NCBI GenBank assembly: GCA_030272585.1 | Contig: BSYQ01000005.1 | Span: 3,751,501 to 3,815,500, forward strand | From: Bryopsis sp. KO-2023 | Taxonomy: Eukaryota > Chlorophyta > Ulvophyceae > Bryopsidales > Bryopsidaceae | Length of the DNA: 64,000 nucleotides | Direction of reading: 5' to 3' | In this document: in pieces, positions 29,778 through 38,885 of the stretch | How the letters are laid out: the number at the start of each line of letters is the position of its first letter | How positions within the stretch are numbered: the first letter of the stretch is position 1 | Program-made: the position numbers and the translations under genes | Notes under the pieces: generated by a model | What the model saw: only the letters and a program-made list of their open reading frames with translations | What the model was told of the DNA's origin: nothing | The model's database searches: none

Positions 29778-32429
29778 ATGGCTGACCGTGAACACGCATT
29801 GGCAGTGCGCGAGCCTCAAGTTGAAGAGCCAGGGATTGAACCTGAGTTCGATGAGGAATTGCCTGACGCACCCAATGTTGTGTATCAACAAATAAACGTC
29901 CAGAACATCCACAATGTCCAGCAAGCAGCTGTCGACATAGACATGGGAGCTGATGCGGAAGCCTTAAGAGAGGATGTGGACGCGGTCCATGACCGTGTGG
30001 ACGATTTAGCCCACGGGCTAAGGGGTCACCTGCAGCAAGTTGACCAGACACTGGGGCAGAGGCTAGCCCATACTGAGGCCTCTGTGTCGAACCAACTGGC
30101 TGGCGCATCAGAGGTGATCGGGCAGGCGCTGGAAACACAGCACCAGCATGCGCAACAGGTTGAGGCCACACAGCATGCGGTGGTGTCGCAACAGCAGAAG
30201 CTGGATTCAGTAGCGGCTCAACATAGTCGATACGAGCAGAGGCTATTACGCCAAGATATCGACCATAGGAAAGAAAGAGCCGAGATCAAAGCTTCTGTGG
30301 ATGCAATAACGAGGAGAATGGATGCCGCAGACATTCTAGCGGACTCTCGTTTTGCTGACCTAAAAGAAGCAACTGAAGCATCAGCACTTCAGTTAAAACA
30401 ACTCTCCGAGTTATCCCTTGTTCAAGGGCGGAGAATTGAAGGCTTATTAGGAACTGTTGCGGATTCCAACGAAAAAGTCGAACGGACTCTAGAATTGTTT
30501 CGGGAGTCCTTGCATAAGCAAGGTGCTGAGGTGAAGCGTTTGCAGAGCTCAAGAGTAGCAATTCAAAAAGATTTGATTGCCTTGGAGAAAAAGGCATCCA
30601 AAACCTGGGATCAGCAGCAAGATGCAGCTGATGTGGTTGCCTTAAGATTATCTGGCCTGGAACGAAGCATGGAGGATGTGAGTGGCGGAAGCCAGAGTGC
30701 CCAAAGTGGAAGTGATGCTCGAGCAGTATCACCAGAGCGTGAAGAATCAACTTCCCCTGAGCCTGAGGACTCAGCCTTTGGGATGCCGCTGCCGAAGAAA
30801 TCAGTAAAGCAGTTGGCTGCATCATGGCCGCCACTGGACCAGAGCTTCGCGGTAGGAATGGTTGGGGCAGGAACCTCAACAATACCGGCTCCTCCAGCAG
30901 TACAGGTCGAGGAGGGTGAAATTGTTGCTGCAGAAGCACCACCATGCACTGCAGTGGATAGCGCACCAGACGCTGATTTCACATTCCCTCAGTTGATACC
31001 TCCAAGTACAAGAGCTCAGCCTGGAGTACGCATCTCAGAACCCGACTCTGCCGATGGATCACGTAGACCCACACGAACTAACCCAAGAGTTCTCTCCTCA
31101 GCAGAAGTGTTATATCAAATTGACCTTGAGCGTGCTAAGGCACAGGTCAGAGAAGAGAAAGGAAAAGAACCCATGCAGATCCCCACACGTACTGGAAGAT
31201 TGGGACTTGGGTTAAGTGCTTTGGGAGCAAGGGTAGAAAATAATCCCTTTGCTGCACTTGGTTCATATGAGTCTACTGGTGGACCCAGTCGAGTTCCTCG
31301 CACGCGTGGTAACTTTGGAGACCCTGGTGATGACGACCCAGATGATGATGGCGGTGATGATTACCGCGACAGACGAAACCGCCCACCTTCCCGCATTCCA
31401 GGTGCGCCTGATGGCGGAGGAGGTGGTGGCGGCGGTGGAGATGGTGGAGGCGGTGGACCTCCCGGTGGACCTCCTGATGGAGGTGGAGGTGGAGGTGGCG
31501 CTGGACCGGCAGGCCCAGGACCTCCTAGGCAAGGACAGTGGTTGCCTAGCACCGTCAAGTTGCAAATGCCTCGCGCATTTAACGGAAGTGGAGAACCAAA
31601 AGCCCGTAAATGGCAAGTGCTCATGACGCGGTACTTGAGAACCTGCGGAGTGCATGAAGCACAGTGGCAATCGATTATGGCCACTAACCTTTATGGGGCT
31701 GCCTCGGATTGGTTAACGGTGCAAGAGTTGAAAATTCACCGAGGTGAAAGACCACCCTTCCGTGACTGGATGGACTTCATGGATGGCTTAGCTACAGCTT
31801 TCGAATTCTCTAGTGATCGAGATGAAGCGTGGCGTGACCTCCACAAACTCAAGCAGACTGGAACCGTGAAACAGTTCGTCAAAGAGTTTCAGCGGTTAGT
31901 CTTGAGGATTCCAGACCTCGAAGAGGATCACCAGTATTTGCTCTTCGTGGATGGACTTAAAAGTGAAGTTCAGAAGTTAGTCGCAGCAACGGTACCTCGA
32001 GATGTCGAGGCCGCCATCATATCCGCCGAACGATTGGAAGCCCTTGGAGTTGGAACACAAGGCCAAGGAGGGCAAACCAATCAGAAAAAGAAAGGAGTCT
32101 GGCGTGGTGGAAGAAAGAAGAAAGGCCAGAATCAGGGTCAGCAGCAGCAAAACCCTACACCACCAGCCCAAGCACCACCACAAGCTGCCGCAGGAGTGCA
32201 ACAGCAGCAGCAACAGCAACAAGGACGAGGAGGAGGACGTGGTGGTGGTGGACGTGGACGCGGTGGTGGTAACCGTGGAAGAGGACAAGCCAATCAGGGA
32301 AGACAGAACCCCCAGGGGGGAGGGGGATATCATTGTTATCTTTGTGGAAAGAAGGGTCATCCTGTGAGGCAATGTCCTAGATTGGAGGAGGTGAAAAACC
32401 TCCCCGATGTAAAAAAAATGTTAAACTGA
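29778..32429 (+). CDS. gag: Gag of element C
   Basis: 883 aa, long for a Ty3 gag. From ATG at 29778 the N-terminal half is Gln/Glu/Asp-rich with coiled-coil heptads (residues ~40-300); a Ser/Pro-rich acidic region follows (~310-450), then a Gly/Pro hinge with poly-Gly (~545-585). The retrotransposon gag domain spans ~600-740 (WQVLMTRYL ... LKQTGTVKQFVKEFQRLVLR). Then come a Lys/Gln stretch, an RG-rich RNA-binding tract (~815-850) and a CCHC knuckle C-x2-C-x4-H-x4-C near the end. The stop TGA lies 10 nt after an A-rich slippery heptamer. Confidence 0.93.
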   Translation: MADREHALAVREPQVEEPGIEPEFDEELPDAPNVVYQQINVQNIHNVQQAAVDIDMGADAEALREDVDAVHDRVDDLAHGLRGHLQQVDQTLGQRLAHTEASVSNQLAGASEVIGQALETQHQHAQQVEATQHAVVSQQQKLDSVAAQHSRYEQRLLRQDIDHRKERAEIKASVDAITRRMDAADILADSRFADLKEATEASALQLKQLSELSLVQGRRIEGLLGTVADSNEKVERTLELFRESLHKQGAEVKRLQSSRVAIQKDLIALEKKASKTWDQQQDAADVVALRLSGLERSMEDVSGGSQSAQSGSDARAVSPEREESTSPEPEDSAFGMPLPKKSVKQLAASWPPLDQSFAVGMVGAGTSTIPAPPAVQVEEGEIVAAEAPPCTAVDSAPDADFTFPQLIPPSTRAQPGVRISEPDSADGSRRPTRTNPRVLSSAEVLYQIDLERAKAQVREEKGKEPMQIPTRTGRLGLGLSALGARVENNPFAALGSYESTGGPSRVPRTRGNFGDPGDDDPDDDGGDDYRDRRNRPPSRIPGAPDGGGGGGGGGDGGGGGPPGGPPDGGGGGGGAGPAGPGPPRQGQWLPSTVKLQMPRAFNGSGEPKARKWQVLMTRYLRTCGVHEAQWQSIMATNLYGAASDWLTVQELKIHRGERPPFRDWMDFMDGLATAFEFSSDRDEAWRDLHKLKQTGTVKQFVKEFQRLVLRIPDLEEDHQYLLFVDGLKSEVQKLVAATVPRDVEAAIISAERLEALGVGTQGQGGQTNQKKKGVWRGGRKKKGQNQGQQQQNPTPPAQAPPQAAAGVQQQQQQQQGRGGGRGGGGRGRGGGNRGRGQANQGRQNPQGGGGYHCYLCGKKGHPVRQCPRLEEVKNLPDVKKMLN

Positions 32430-32464
32430 CCGCCAGGCAGGAAACTGCTTCGTCTGAGCCTGGC
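32411..32464 (+). promoter_or_regulatory. -1 ribosomal frameshift signal, element C
   Basis: Eight A residues (32411-32418) contain A AAA AAA in gag phase (gta aaa aaa atg). Downstream is a perfect 7 bp stem GCCAGGC (32432-32438) with GCCTGGC (32458-32464); an alternative small hairpin GCAG-GAAA-CTGC lies inside. The spacer to the stem is 14 nt, longer than the usual 5-9. The -1 frame is open from here to the pol ATG at 32687. Confidence 0.72.
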
Positions 32465-32686
32465 CGACGCAAACGTCGTAAGCGAAATAGAGTTCGTAGG
32501 CGGCGTAGGAAGCATAGATCAAAAGTAGGTGCCTCGAAAAAGGTTAAAAGTACTCACAGCGGAAAACCTGAGGAGCGGACTAGTACACCGCGTGAAGAGA
32601 GAACAGAGACACTCTCCACATCTACCCAATCGGCACATGACAACTGCGATTGGAACAATGAACAGAAGGAAAGCACACCGGATGAG

Positions 32687-35600
32687 ATGGACGCGCCTCA
32701 TGCGTCATCTGCATCTCTTCCCTCTGTTAGTGAATCTGTGGGCTCATTGGAGTCACAGAGTAGTCTACAGGAGTCCCTGCCTGCAGACGTAGACGATAGT
32801 GGGTCAGAAACAACCCAGCGGTCTACCACAGAGCGAGTTAATGTGTCAGAAGTTCGATCAACTTCGTCAACCAAGGGTGACACATGCCCTCTGTTAAAAA
32901 TTCAAGAAGTGCCTGTGAGAGGGTACGAAGTAAAAGCACGGATCAAGACCACGGACCTTTATGCATTCATTGATTGTGGAAGTACCGCAAACTATATCAA
33001 TGATAAGGTAGCGCGTGATCTCGGGTTGTCGATTACACCAAGCTCCAAGAGAGCAATGTTGGCAAACGGAGATATTAAAGAACTGGCTGGCAGCTGTAAC
33101 AACCTCCGAGTAAAGATAGGAGGGCTGAAGTGCAAAATGAAAGCGGATCTGTTCCCAGACCTTGGTTATGACCTAATATTGGGCATGCCTTGGTTGCAGA
33201 AAGAAAACCCCCGCATAGACTTTCAGCAAAATGAGATTTCAGTTTGCAAAAACAGCCAAGTGTTTCATCTCCCGTTGCGTCATCCAACCCAAGAGAATAT
33301 TGAACCTGAACGAAAAGTACAGTCGATCCTGCAAGAAGTGCCAGTGACTGAGTGTTCAGCTAAACGAATGATGCGTCATCTCAAAACAGAGACAGCATTC
33401 ATGGTTGTAGTGCAAGAGTCTGAAGAGAAAGCTTTAGGCCAACATGAATTGCCTGACGCAATAGAGCGAACACAGCCATTCAACACTGAGGATGAGATTG
33501 GTAAACTTATTCGTTCAGACACCCCTGCCGAAATTAAAAAGGTGGTAGAAACACACCGTGGTGTGTTCCCTCGTGATTTACCCCCAGGGATCCCTCCGAA
33601 GAGAAAAGGTCATGAATTTAAGATAGACCTGGAGGATCCAACACCTATCCATCGTCCAATATACAAGCTTTCACCAGCAGAGCTGGATGAAGTGAAAGCA
33701 CAAGTGGACTACCTTCTGGAACAGAAGAAAATCAAACCATCCGAGTCCCCTTGGGGCGCGCCAATCCTATTTGTACCGAAAAAGGATGGAGGCTTAAGGA
33801 TGTGTGTGGATTACAGGTGGATTAATAAGGTGACGGTGAAAAACCGATATCCTTTACCCCTGCCAGAAGAATTGATGGATAGAGTGTTCAAAGCCAAAGT
33901 GTTCTCGAAGTTAGATCTGCGATCAGGCTATTGGCAATTTCCAGTAAGGCCATCTGATACAGATAAAACAGCGTTCCGCACGAGATACGGTCACTTTGAG
34001 TTTTTGGTAGCGCCTTTTGGGCTAACCAATTGCCCAGCGCAATTCCAAACTCTAGTGCAAGACCTACTCGCAGAGTTTTTAGATGATTTTGTTGTTGTCT
34101 TTATCGATGACATACTCATCTTCTCTGAAAATATGGAACAGCATGCCGAACACTTAGAGAAAGTCCTGTCGCGACTAGCAGAATATCAGCTTTTTGCTAA
34201 GGCAAGTAAAAGTGAGCTGGCTGTCGCAACAGTAGACTATCTTGGCTACCGCATTAGCGGAAGTGGGTTAAAACCACAGGAACAAAAAGTGAAGGCAGTG
34301 AAGGAGTGGAAGGAACTACAGAGTGTTAGTGATGTACGTAGTTTCCTTGGAATGGTTTCATACTATAGAAAATTCATTCCCCAGTTTGCACATGTTGCTG
34401 GACCACTCCATGACTTAGTGAAAAAAGACCATCCCTGGAGATGGGGACAGGTTGAGCGTGGCGCATTCAATGAACTGAAAAAGCGTTTAAGTCAAGCTCC
34501 CGTCCTTATTTTTCCAGATGCGTCACTGCCTTACACTGTGATCACTGATGCGTCGAATGAGGCCATCGGTGCCGTGTTAACACAGGATCACGGAGAGGGG
34601 CTACAGCCAATAGCTTACCTCTCACGTAGATTCAAGCCTGCCGAGCTTAACTATGCACCATACGACAAAGAGTTGTGTGCAATATGTTATGCGATGGTGC
34701 AGTGGAGACATTATCTAGAAGGTTGTGCGGGTGGAGTAACAGTGTTCACTGACCACCAACCTCTGACGCATATTCTGTCGCAGAGGAACCTTTCTAGAAC
34801 CCAAGCAAGATGGCTTGAGGCGGGGTACCTGACTTCGATCAACCCCAAGATCTCCTATATCAAAGGCAAGGCTAATGTGTTAGCAGATGCTCTCTCCCGC
34901 AGTGTTCCTAAGCCCGTGGAAACTGCGATGAACATTTCCACTTGGCAAGTGCATCAAGCAAGCCAAGACGAGTGGAAACAAGCCCTCCAAGCTGATAACT
35001 CCTTGGTGAAGATATTGCGGAAGCTTGAGAGTGGCGAGGAAGTTGAGGGATATTTCCTCAGAGAGGGAATACTCTGGACGGTCCCAAAGAGAGGATTAGT
35101 CGAGAAAGTGGTGGTTCCTAAAGGCCAGCGCAATAAGATCATGAAGGAGTGCCATGAGACACCTTCAGCAGGCCATACAGGACCAGCGCGAACAGGAGAA
35201 ATCCTAGCGCGGCGATATTGGTGGAAGGGGTGGATGAATGAGTTGAAGGCATTTGTGCGCGAATGCCCTGTGTGCCAACAAATAAAGGCTGACACACAGA
35301 AGCCTATGGGCTTACTTCAACCCCTGCCAATACCTGAGCGGAAGTGGGAGCAGATTACCACTGACTTGGTGACAGATCTACCAGCATCCAATGGGTTTAG
35401 TGCTGTAGCTGTCTTTGTCGATAGACTTACCAAGTTTGTGCATTTCGCCCCATGTACTAAAGAGATTACCGCTGCAGGATACGCCCAACTTTTTATCGAA
35501 CATGTTTACCGCAACCATGGCCTACCTAAAGTGATTGTGTCTGATAGAGACCCTCGCTTTACCAGCAAGTTCTGGCAGACGCTGTTTAAAGCTCTGGGTA

Positions 35601-36427
35601 CAGAGATTCGTATGAGTACAGCTTACCACCCTCAGACGGATGGGCAGAGTGAGGTTACCATACGTACTCTGGAAAATTTTCTACGGCCATATGCTGAGAG
35701 GTATCCCCATAAGTGGGTTGAGTATTTACCTACAGCAGAGTTTGCAGCAAACAATGCAGTGAATGCGAGTACAGGATTCGCACCTGCATACTTGATGTAT
35801 GGGTACCATCCAGAAACACCAAACATTGGTGGGACGGCAACGCAATTTCAGGTGGAAGCAGTTAAGACTATGGTAGCACGGATGGCACAGGACTTAGATA
35901 CCGCAAAAGCATATTACTCTAGAGCACAACACAGAATGTGTGTGAGTGCAAACAAGAAGAGAAAAGATATTGCTTTTGAGAAAGGGGATAAAGTCCTGAT
36001 AAAAAGCCGTTTTATTCCGTTGGCTGCTTTGAACAAAGTGAGTCCCAAACTGCGCCGTCGATTTGTGGGTCCCTTTGACATTGTGGAGAAAATATCAAAG
36101 GTGGCTTACAGAGTTCAACTTCCGGAAACATGGCTCATTCACCCAGTGTTTCATGTTTCTAAGTTCAAGCGTTATCACGCCTCGAGTGATAACAGCAGGC
36201 AGATACAACCTCCAGAAGGAGAGTTGATTGGTAGCGAAGTAGAGTATGAGGTCGAAAATATCCTAAGGGCTAGAGGTAAACGCAATCGTGAATACCTAGT
36301 GCTGTGGAAAGGATACGATCTACTTGACGCTACTTGGGAACCTGAAGCTAATCTGGTTAACGCACCAGATATACTTCGCGCATTTAAAGAGAAAGAAAAA
36401 AAAGAGTTGCAGAAAGGAAGAGAATAG
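32687..36427 (+). CDS. pol: Pol of element C (PR-RT-RNaseH-IN-chromodomain)
   Basis: 1246 aa counted from the first ATG, but the frame is open back to the slippery site (32411), adding about 90 residues that include a very basic tract (RRKRRKR...RRRRRK, about 32464-32520) that may serve as a nuclear localisation signal. Order: protease with D-C-G at 96-98, where the family normally has D-T-G or D-S-G; RT with FIDD near 472-475; RNase H (TDASNEAIGA); integrase with HHCC and D,D,E (TTDLVTDLP, VSDRDPRF, QTDGQSEV); GPY/F module (RRRFVGPFDI); chromodomain (YLVLWKGYDL...TWEPEANL). All frames are open. Confidence 0.95.
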   Translation: MDAPHASSASLPSVSESVGSLESQSSLQESLPADVDDSGSETTQRSTTERVNVSEVRSTSSTKGDTCPLLKIQEVPVRGYEVKARIKTTDLYAFIDCGSTANYINDKVARDLGLSITPSSKRAMLANGDIKELAGSCNNLRVKIGGLKCKMKADLFPDLGYDLILGMPWLQKENPRIDFQQNEISVCKNSQVFHLPLRHPTQENIEPERKVQSILQEVPVTECSAKRMMRHLKTETAFMVVVQESEEKALGQHELPDAIERTQPFNTEDEIGKLIRSDTPAEIKKVVETHRGVFPRDLPPGIPPKRKGHEFKIDLEDPTPIHRPIYKLSPAELDEVKAQVDYLLEQKKIKPSESPWGAPILFVPKKDGGLRMCVDYRWINKVTVKNRYPLPLPEELMDRVFKAKVFSKLDLRSGYWQFPVRPSDTDKTAFRTRYGHFEFLVAPFGLTNCPAQFQTLVQDLLAEFLDDFVVVFIDDILIFSENMEQHAEHLEKVLSRLAEYQLFAKASKSELAVATVDYLGYRISGSGLKPQEQKVKAVKEWKELQSVSDVRSFLGMVSYYRKFIPQFAHVAGPLHDLVKKDHPWRWGQVERGAFNELKKRLSQAPVLIFPDASLPYTVITDASNEAIGAVLTQDHGEGLQPIAYLSRRFKPAELNYAPYDKELCAICYAMVQWRHYLEGCAGGVTVFTDHQPLTHILSQRNLSRTQARWLEAGYLTSINPKISYIKGKANVLADALSRSVPKPVETAMNISTWQVHQASQDEWKQALQADNSLVKILRKLESGEEVEGYFLREGILWTVPKRGLVEKVVVPKGQRNKIMKECHETPSAGHTGPARTGEILARRYWWKGWMNELKAFVRECPVCQQIKADTQKPMGLLQPLPIPERKWEQITTDLVTDLPASNGFSAVAVFVDRLTKFVHFAPCTKEITAAGYAQLFIEHVYRNHGLPKVIVSDRDPRFTSKFWQTLFKALGTEIRMSTAYHPQTDGQSEVTIRTLENFLRPYAERYPHKWVEYLPTAEFAANNAVNASTGFAPAYLMYGYHPETPNIGGTATQFQVEAVKTMVARMAQDLDTAKAYYSRAQHRMCVSANKKRKDIAFEKGDKVLIKSRFIPLAALNKVSPKLRRRFVGPFDIVEKISKVAYRVQLPETWLIHPVFHVSKFKRYHASSDNSRQIQPPEGELIGSEVEYEVENILRARGKRNREYLVLWKGYDLLDATWEPEANLVNAPDILRAFKEKEKKELQKGRE

Positions 36428-36876
36428 GGAAGCAGAGTGTTTGATGGCTAAGGTGGAACTCCTTATAGCAAGGGGGCGCGAAAAAGGATACCTTAGAAAA
36501 ACTCTGTCGACTTCCAAACCAACTCTTTAACTTTAATGCGTTAGGTGCCTAAGTTATTTGGCTGGCGCAGTAAGTGTAGCTTCAGTAGTACTTTAGAAAC
36601 CGGGCAAACGATGTCACATTCGAGATAGTGTGGTTGTTCCGAGAAAACCCCTATCAAGTGACGTGTTGAGGTGGTCTTGACGAGACTCCAACCGAGCAAA
36701 ACGTTGGTGTCTCACCCCAATAACCCAACGAGGAAAGTGTACGAGTCACCCAGCCTTATAAGCGCAGCCCTCGAACCATTTTGCCCTAGTGTTTGTGTAA
36801 ACGGAGCGAGCTCCTGAGTGAAAAAGAGTCTAAAGACGCACAAACCGTTGTTATTTCTTTCTTTCCGACGAACATA
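36428..36876 (+). promoter_or_regulatory. Spacer with putative internal promoter for the third gene, element C
   Basis: 449 bp without a gene. A TTATAAG box at 36756-36762 lies about 120 bp before the third-gene ATG. The leader after it (CCCTCGAACCATTTTG, GTAAACGGAGCGAG) has a clear counterpart at the same place in element B. A subgenomic mRNA started here is an inference; splicing is the alternative. Confidence 0.55.
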
Positions 36877-38691
36877 ATGGCTGCCGACACACCCGCCGCA
36901 ATTATTGCGAGGTTGGAAGCGGAGGTAGCTCAAAAAGAAGAGGAGCTGCAGCACTTTACGTCGACCGCAGAGGAAGTGCTGCAGAACAATGAGGCCTTAA
37001 CCCGGCAGCTCTCAGAGTTGAGTGACCGGACGAAAGCAGCTGAGGCTGCGAAGGAGGCAGCGGAGAAAGCCAAGGATAAGGCGGAGGCGGAAAAGAAAGA
37101 AGCGGAGGACAAGACTAAGGTCTTGGAAGAAAAATTGGAAGCCATGAAGCTGAAGAAGCAGCGGTTCCAATCTCACATGATGGCTAACCATCGTGAGAAT
37201 GACCTCCGCAAGCAAGCTCTCGGGGGAATGGTGGATCGATTTACCGCGGTAGAGGAAACGCTGCAGCGAGCTGTAGCAACCGCGTGGAGTGCAGCAGCCA
37301 ACAACCTTAAGAAGGAATTGGCAGAACAAGAGCTGCAGATCGATTTGCTGGGAGAGTCCCTCAGAGACGGCTCTGAAAAACTTCAAGTGCAGAGTGAAAC
37401 AACGGACAAGATGCTGCGTTTGAACCCGCCGGTACCAGCACCACGGGTACGCGAAGAACTGGATCGCCAAGTCCAAGTTCTGTTGTCAAACGCAACACTT
37501 GATCTGGAACCGTCCAAGGACGATGATGCGGGAGGCTCAAGCAAGGGCAAGGGGAAAGGGAAAAACAAACGCCCAAGCTCGCCGTGTAGGGATGAAGATC
37601 CACACGGAAAGAGAAGGCGAGAGGACGGTGACGATGAAGGTGGTGAGCCACCGAGGGATCGTATGCCTGGAGATGCAGCAAGAGCCAACTTGTTACTCAA
37701 GTTAAAGGCTGCCGCATTAAAGACTCCAGCACCCTCACAACCAGCGCCAACAGTTCAGACTCCCGGAGATGAGGCTACCGCAATAGCACCGGGGGAGGAC
37801 TTATTCGACATGAGAGAGGAGGAGCTTTTGGACTTGGATTTTCACGAAGAAATTGACTTCGGCAGTCCACCTCCTAGGCTCGAAGGTCCTAGTTCTGAAC
37901 TGGAGGACGGGGAAATAAGGAATGATGAAGGGCCAAGCCAGGTGACAGAGGTTCAGCGTGCGATCCATCCACCGTTGGAGTTAGCTCCAACAGAAGCAGC
38001 ACTTCGGGCTTTCCGAGAAAAGGTTAAGCTCAGGAGATTAAGGGCGGCTGCTCAGGACGAAGTGGATGCTGCACCCAGCGAAGTGAACCTGTCACGGGAG
38101 GATATCGAGGAGGCTTGTAACCCCATCACTGCGTCAGAGAAATGGCCGAAGGTCCAATATACTAACCCCAGGGACCGAGCCTTGCAAAATTACCGCGGCA
38201 ACCGGCACTTTCACGAGTTGCCCATGTGCATTTGGTGCGGGAGAAGCCCAATGCAAGCAAGTGCTCAGCGGCTGACGCAGAAGAAGTATTCCGTCCTTCC
38301 TTGTGGGTATCACCTCGTGTGTGATGCTCATTGGTTGGCATACTCGATGCTGGGGCGCATCGTCACGGCGGTCCAAAAAGTCGCGGAAGTGGACAACAAG
38401 TCCATCGCCACCGTCTCCCCATTCTCTCTACCTGCCCATATGTTGAAGCTGACACGCTCGACGTTCGAAGAAATCCCTCCGTTCCCGGCTGAGCACGAGA
38501 AGTTGCCACACTGCAACATGTGTGTGAAGCGGCAGCTCAAGGTGTCCGGCATCACACGGGATCTGCCATTCCTAAAGTCCAAAAGGGTGGCTGCCGCATT
38601 TGATCCCTGTGTCCGGTATCGTGCAGTGCAGCAAGCGCATGCGCAGGAGCAGCGTGCTAATCAGCAAGCGCAAACGCCGGAACAGCGTTAA
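36877..38691 (+). CDS. Third gene (ORF3) of element C: coiled-coil protein with RING-like Cys/His array
   Basis: 604 aa from ATG 36877; upstream in-frame sequence has no earlier ATG. Residues ~10-170 are Ala/Glu/Lys-rich heptads (coiled coil). Residues ~205-245 are Gly/Lys/Arg-rich (GKGKGKNKRP, HGKRRRE; possible nuclear signal), followed by an acidic Pro-rich region (~250-370). The C-terminal third has C451-x2-C454-x21-C476-x2-H479-x2-C482-x2-H485-x60-C546-x2-C549, a RING-like spacing with an unusual second His. Element B's ORF3 has the same array although most of the protein differs. It lies on the sense strand between pol and the 3' LTR. It is not an env: no signal peptide or membrane segment is seen. 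Function unknown; ubiquitin/SUMO ligase or nucleic-acid binding are possibilities only. Confidence 0.85.
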   Translation: MAADTPAAIIARLEAEVAQKEEELQHFTSTAEEVLQNNEALTRQLSELSDRTKAAEAAKEAAEKAKDKAEAEKKEAEDKTKVLEEKLEAMKLKKQRFQSHMMANHRENDLRKQALGGMVDRFTAVEETLQRAVATAWSAAANNLKKELAEQELQIDLLGESLRDGSEKLQVQSETTDKMLRLNPPVPAPRVREELDRQVQVLLSNATLDLEPSKDDDAGGSSKGKGKGKNKRPSSPCRDEDPHGKRRREDGDDEGGEPPRDRMPGDAARANLLLKLKAAALKTPAPSQPAPTVQTPGDEATAIAPGEDLFDMREEELLDLDFHEEIDFGSPPPRLEGPSSELEDGEIRNDEGPSQVTEVQRAIHPPLELAPTEAALRAFREKVKLRRLRAAAQDEVDAAPSEVNLSREDIEEACNPITASEKWPKVQYTNPRDRALQNYRGNRHFHELPMCIWCGRSPMQASAQRLTQKKYSVLPCGYHLVCDAHWLAYSMLGRIVTAVQKVAEVDNKSIATVSPFSLPAHMLKLTRSTFEEIPPFPAEHEKLPHCNMCVKRQLKVSGITRDLPFLKSKRVAAAFDPCVRYRAVQQAHAQEQRANQQAQTPEQR

Positions 38692-38885
38692 GGAGGAGGG
38701 AAAAGGAGTTATCGTCGACCAAGTGTGTGCGTGCAGCAGCTGTCAGAGACGTCAGAGCAAGAGCCAGGTCCAAGACAGTTGGGTGTGGGTATGGGAGTGG
38801 GTGAGTTTTGTGTTTGTGTTTTTGTGTTTTTGTTTTTCTTTGTGTTTGGTGTGCGTGGGCGCCCACTTTTTGCGGGGGGGGCGTA
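38692..38885 (+). other. 3' untranslated region and polypurine tract of element C
   Basis: GT-rich stretch ending in a G8 run (38874-38881) shortly before the LTR; a plausible plus-strand primer. Confidence 0.65.

Noticed and set aside
31263-31684. Minus-strand Pro-rich frames opposite the Gag hinge
   Set aside because: Complement of GGN Gly codons; no independent support.
36877-38691. Third gene as an env gene (errantivirus/Athila-like)
   Set aside because: No signal peptide, no transmembrane segment, no furin-like site; composition is coiled coil plus Cys/His array.
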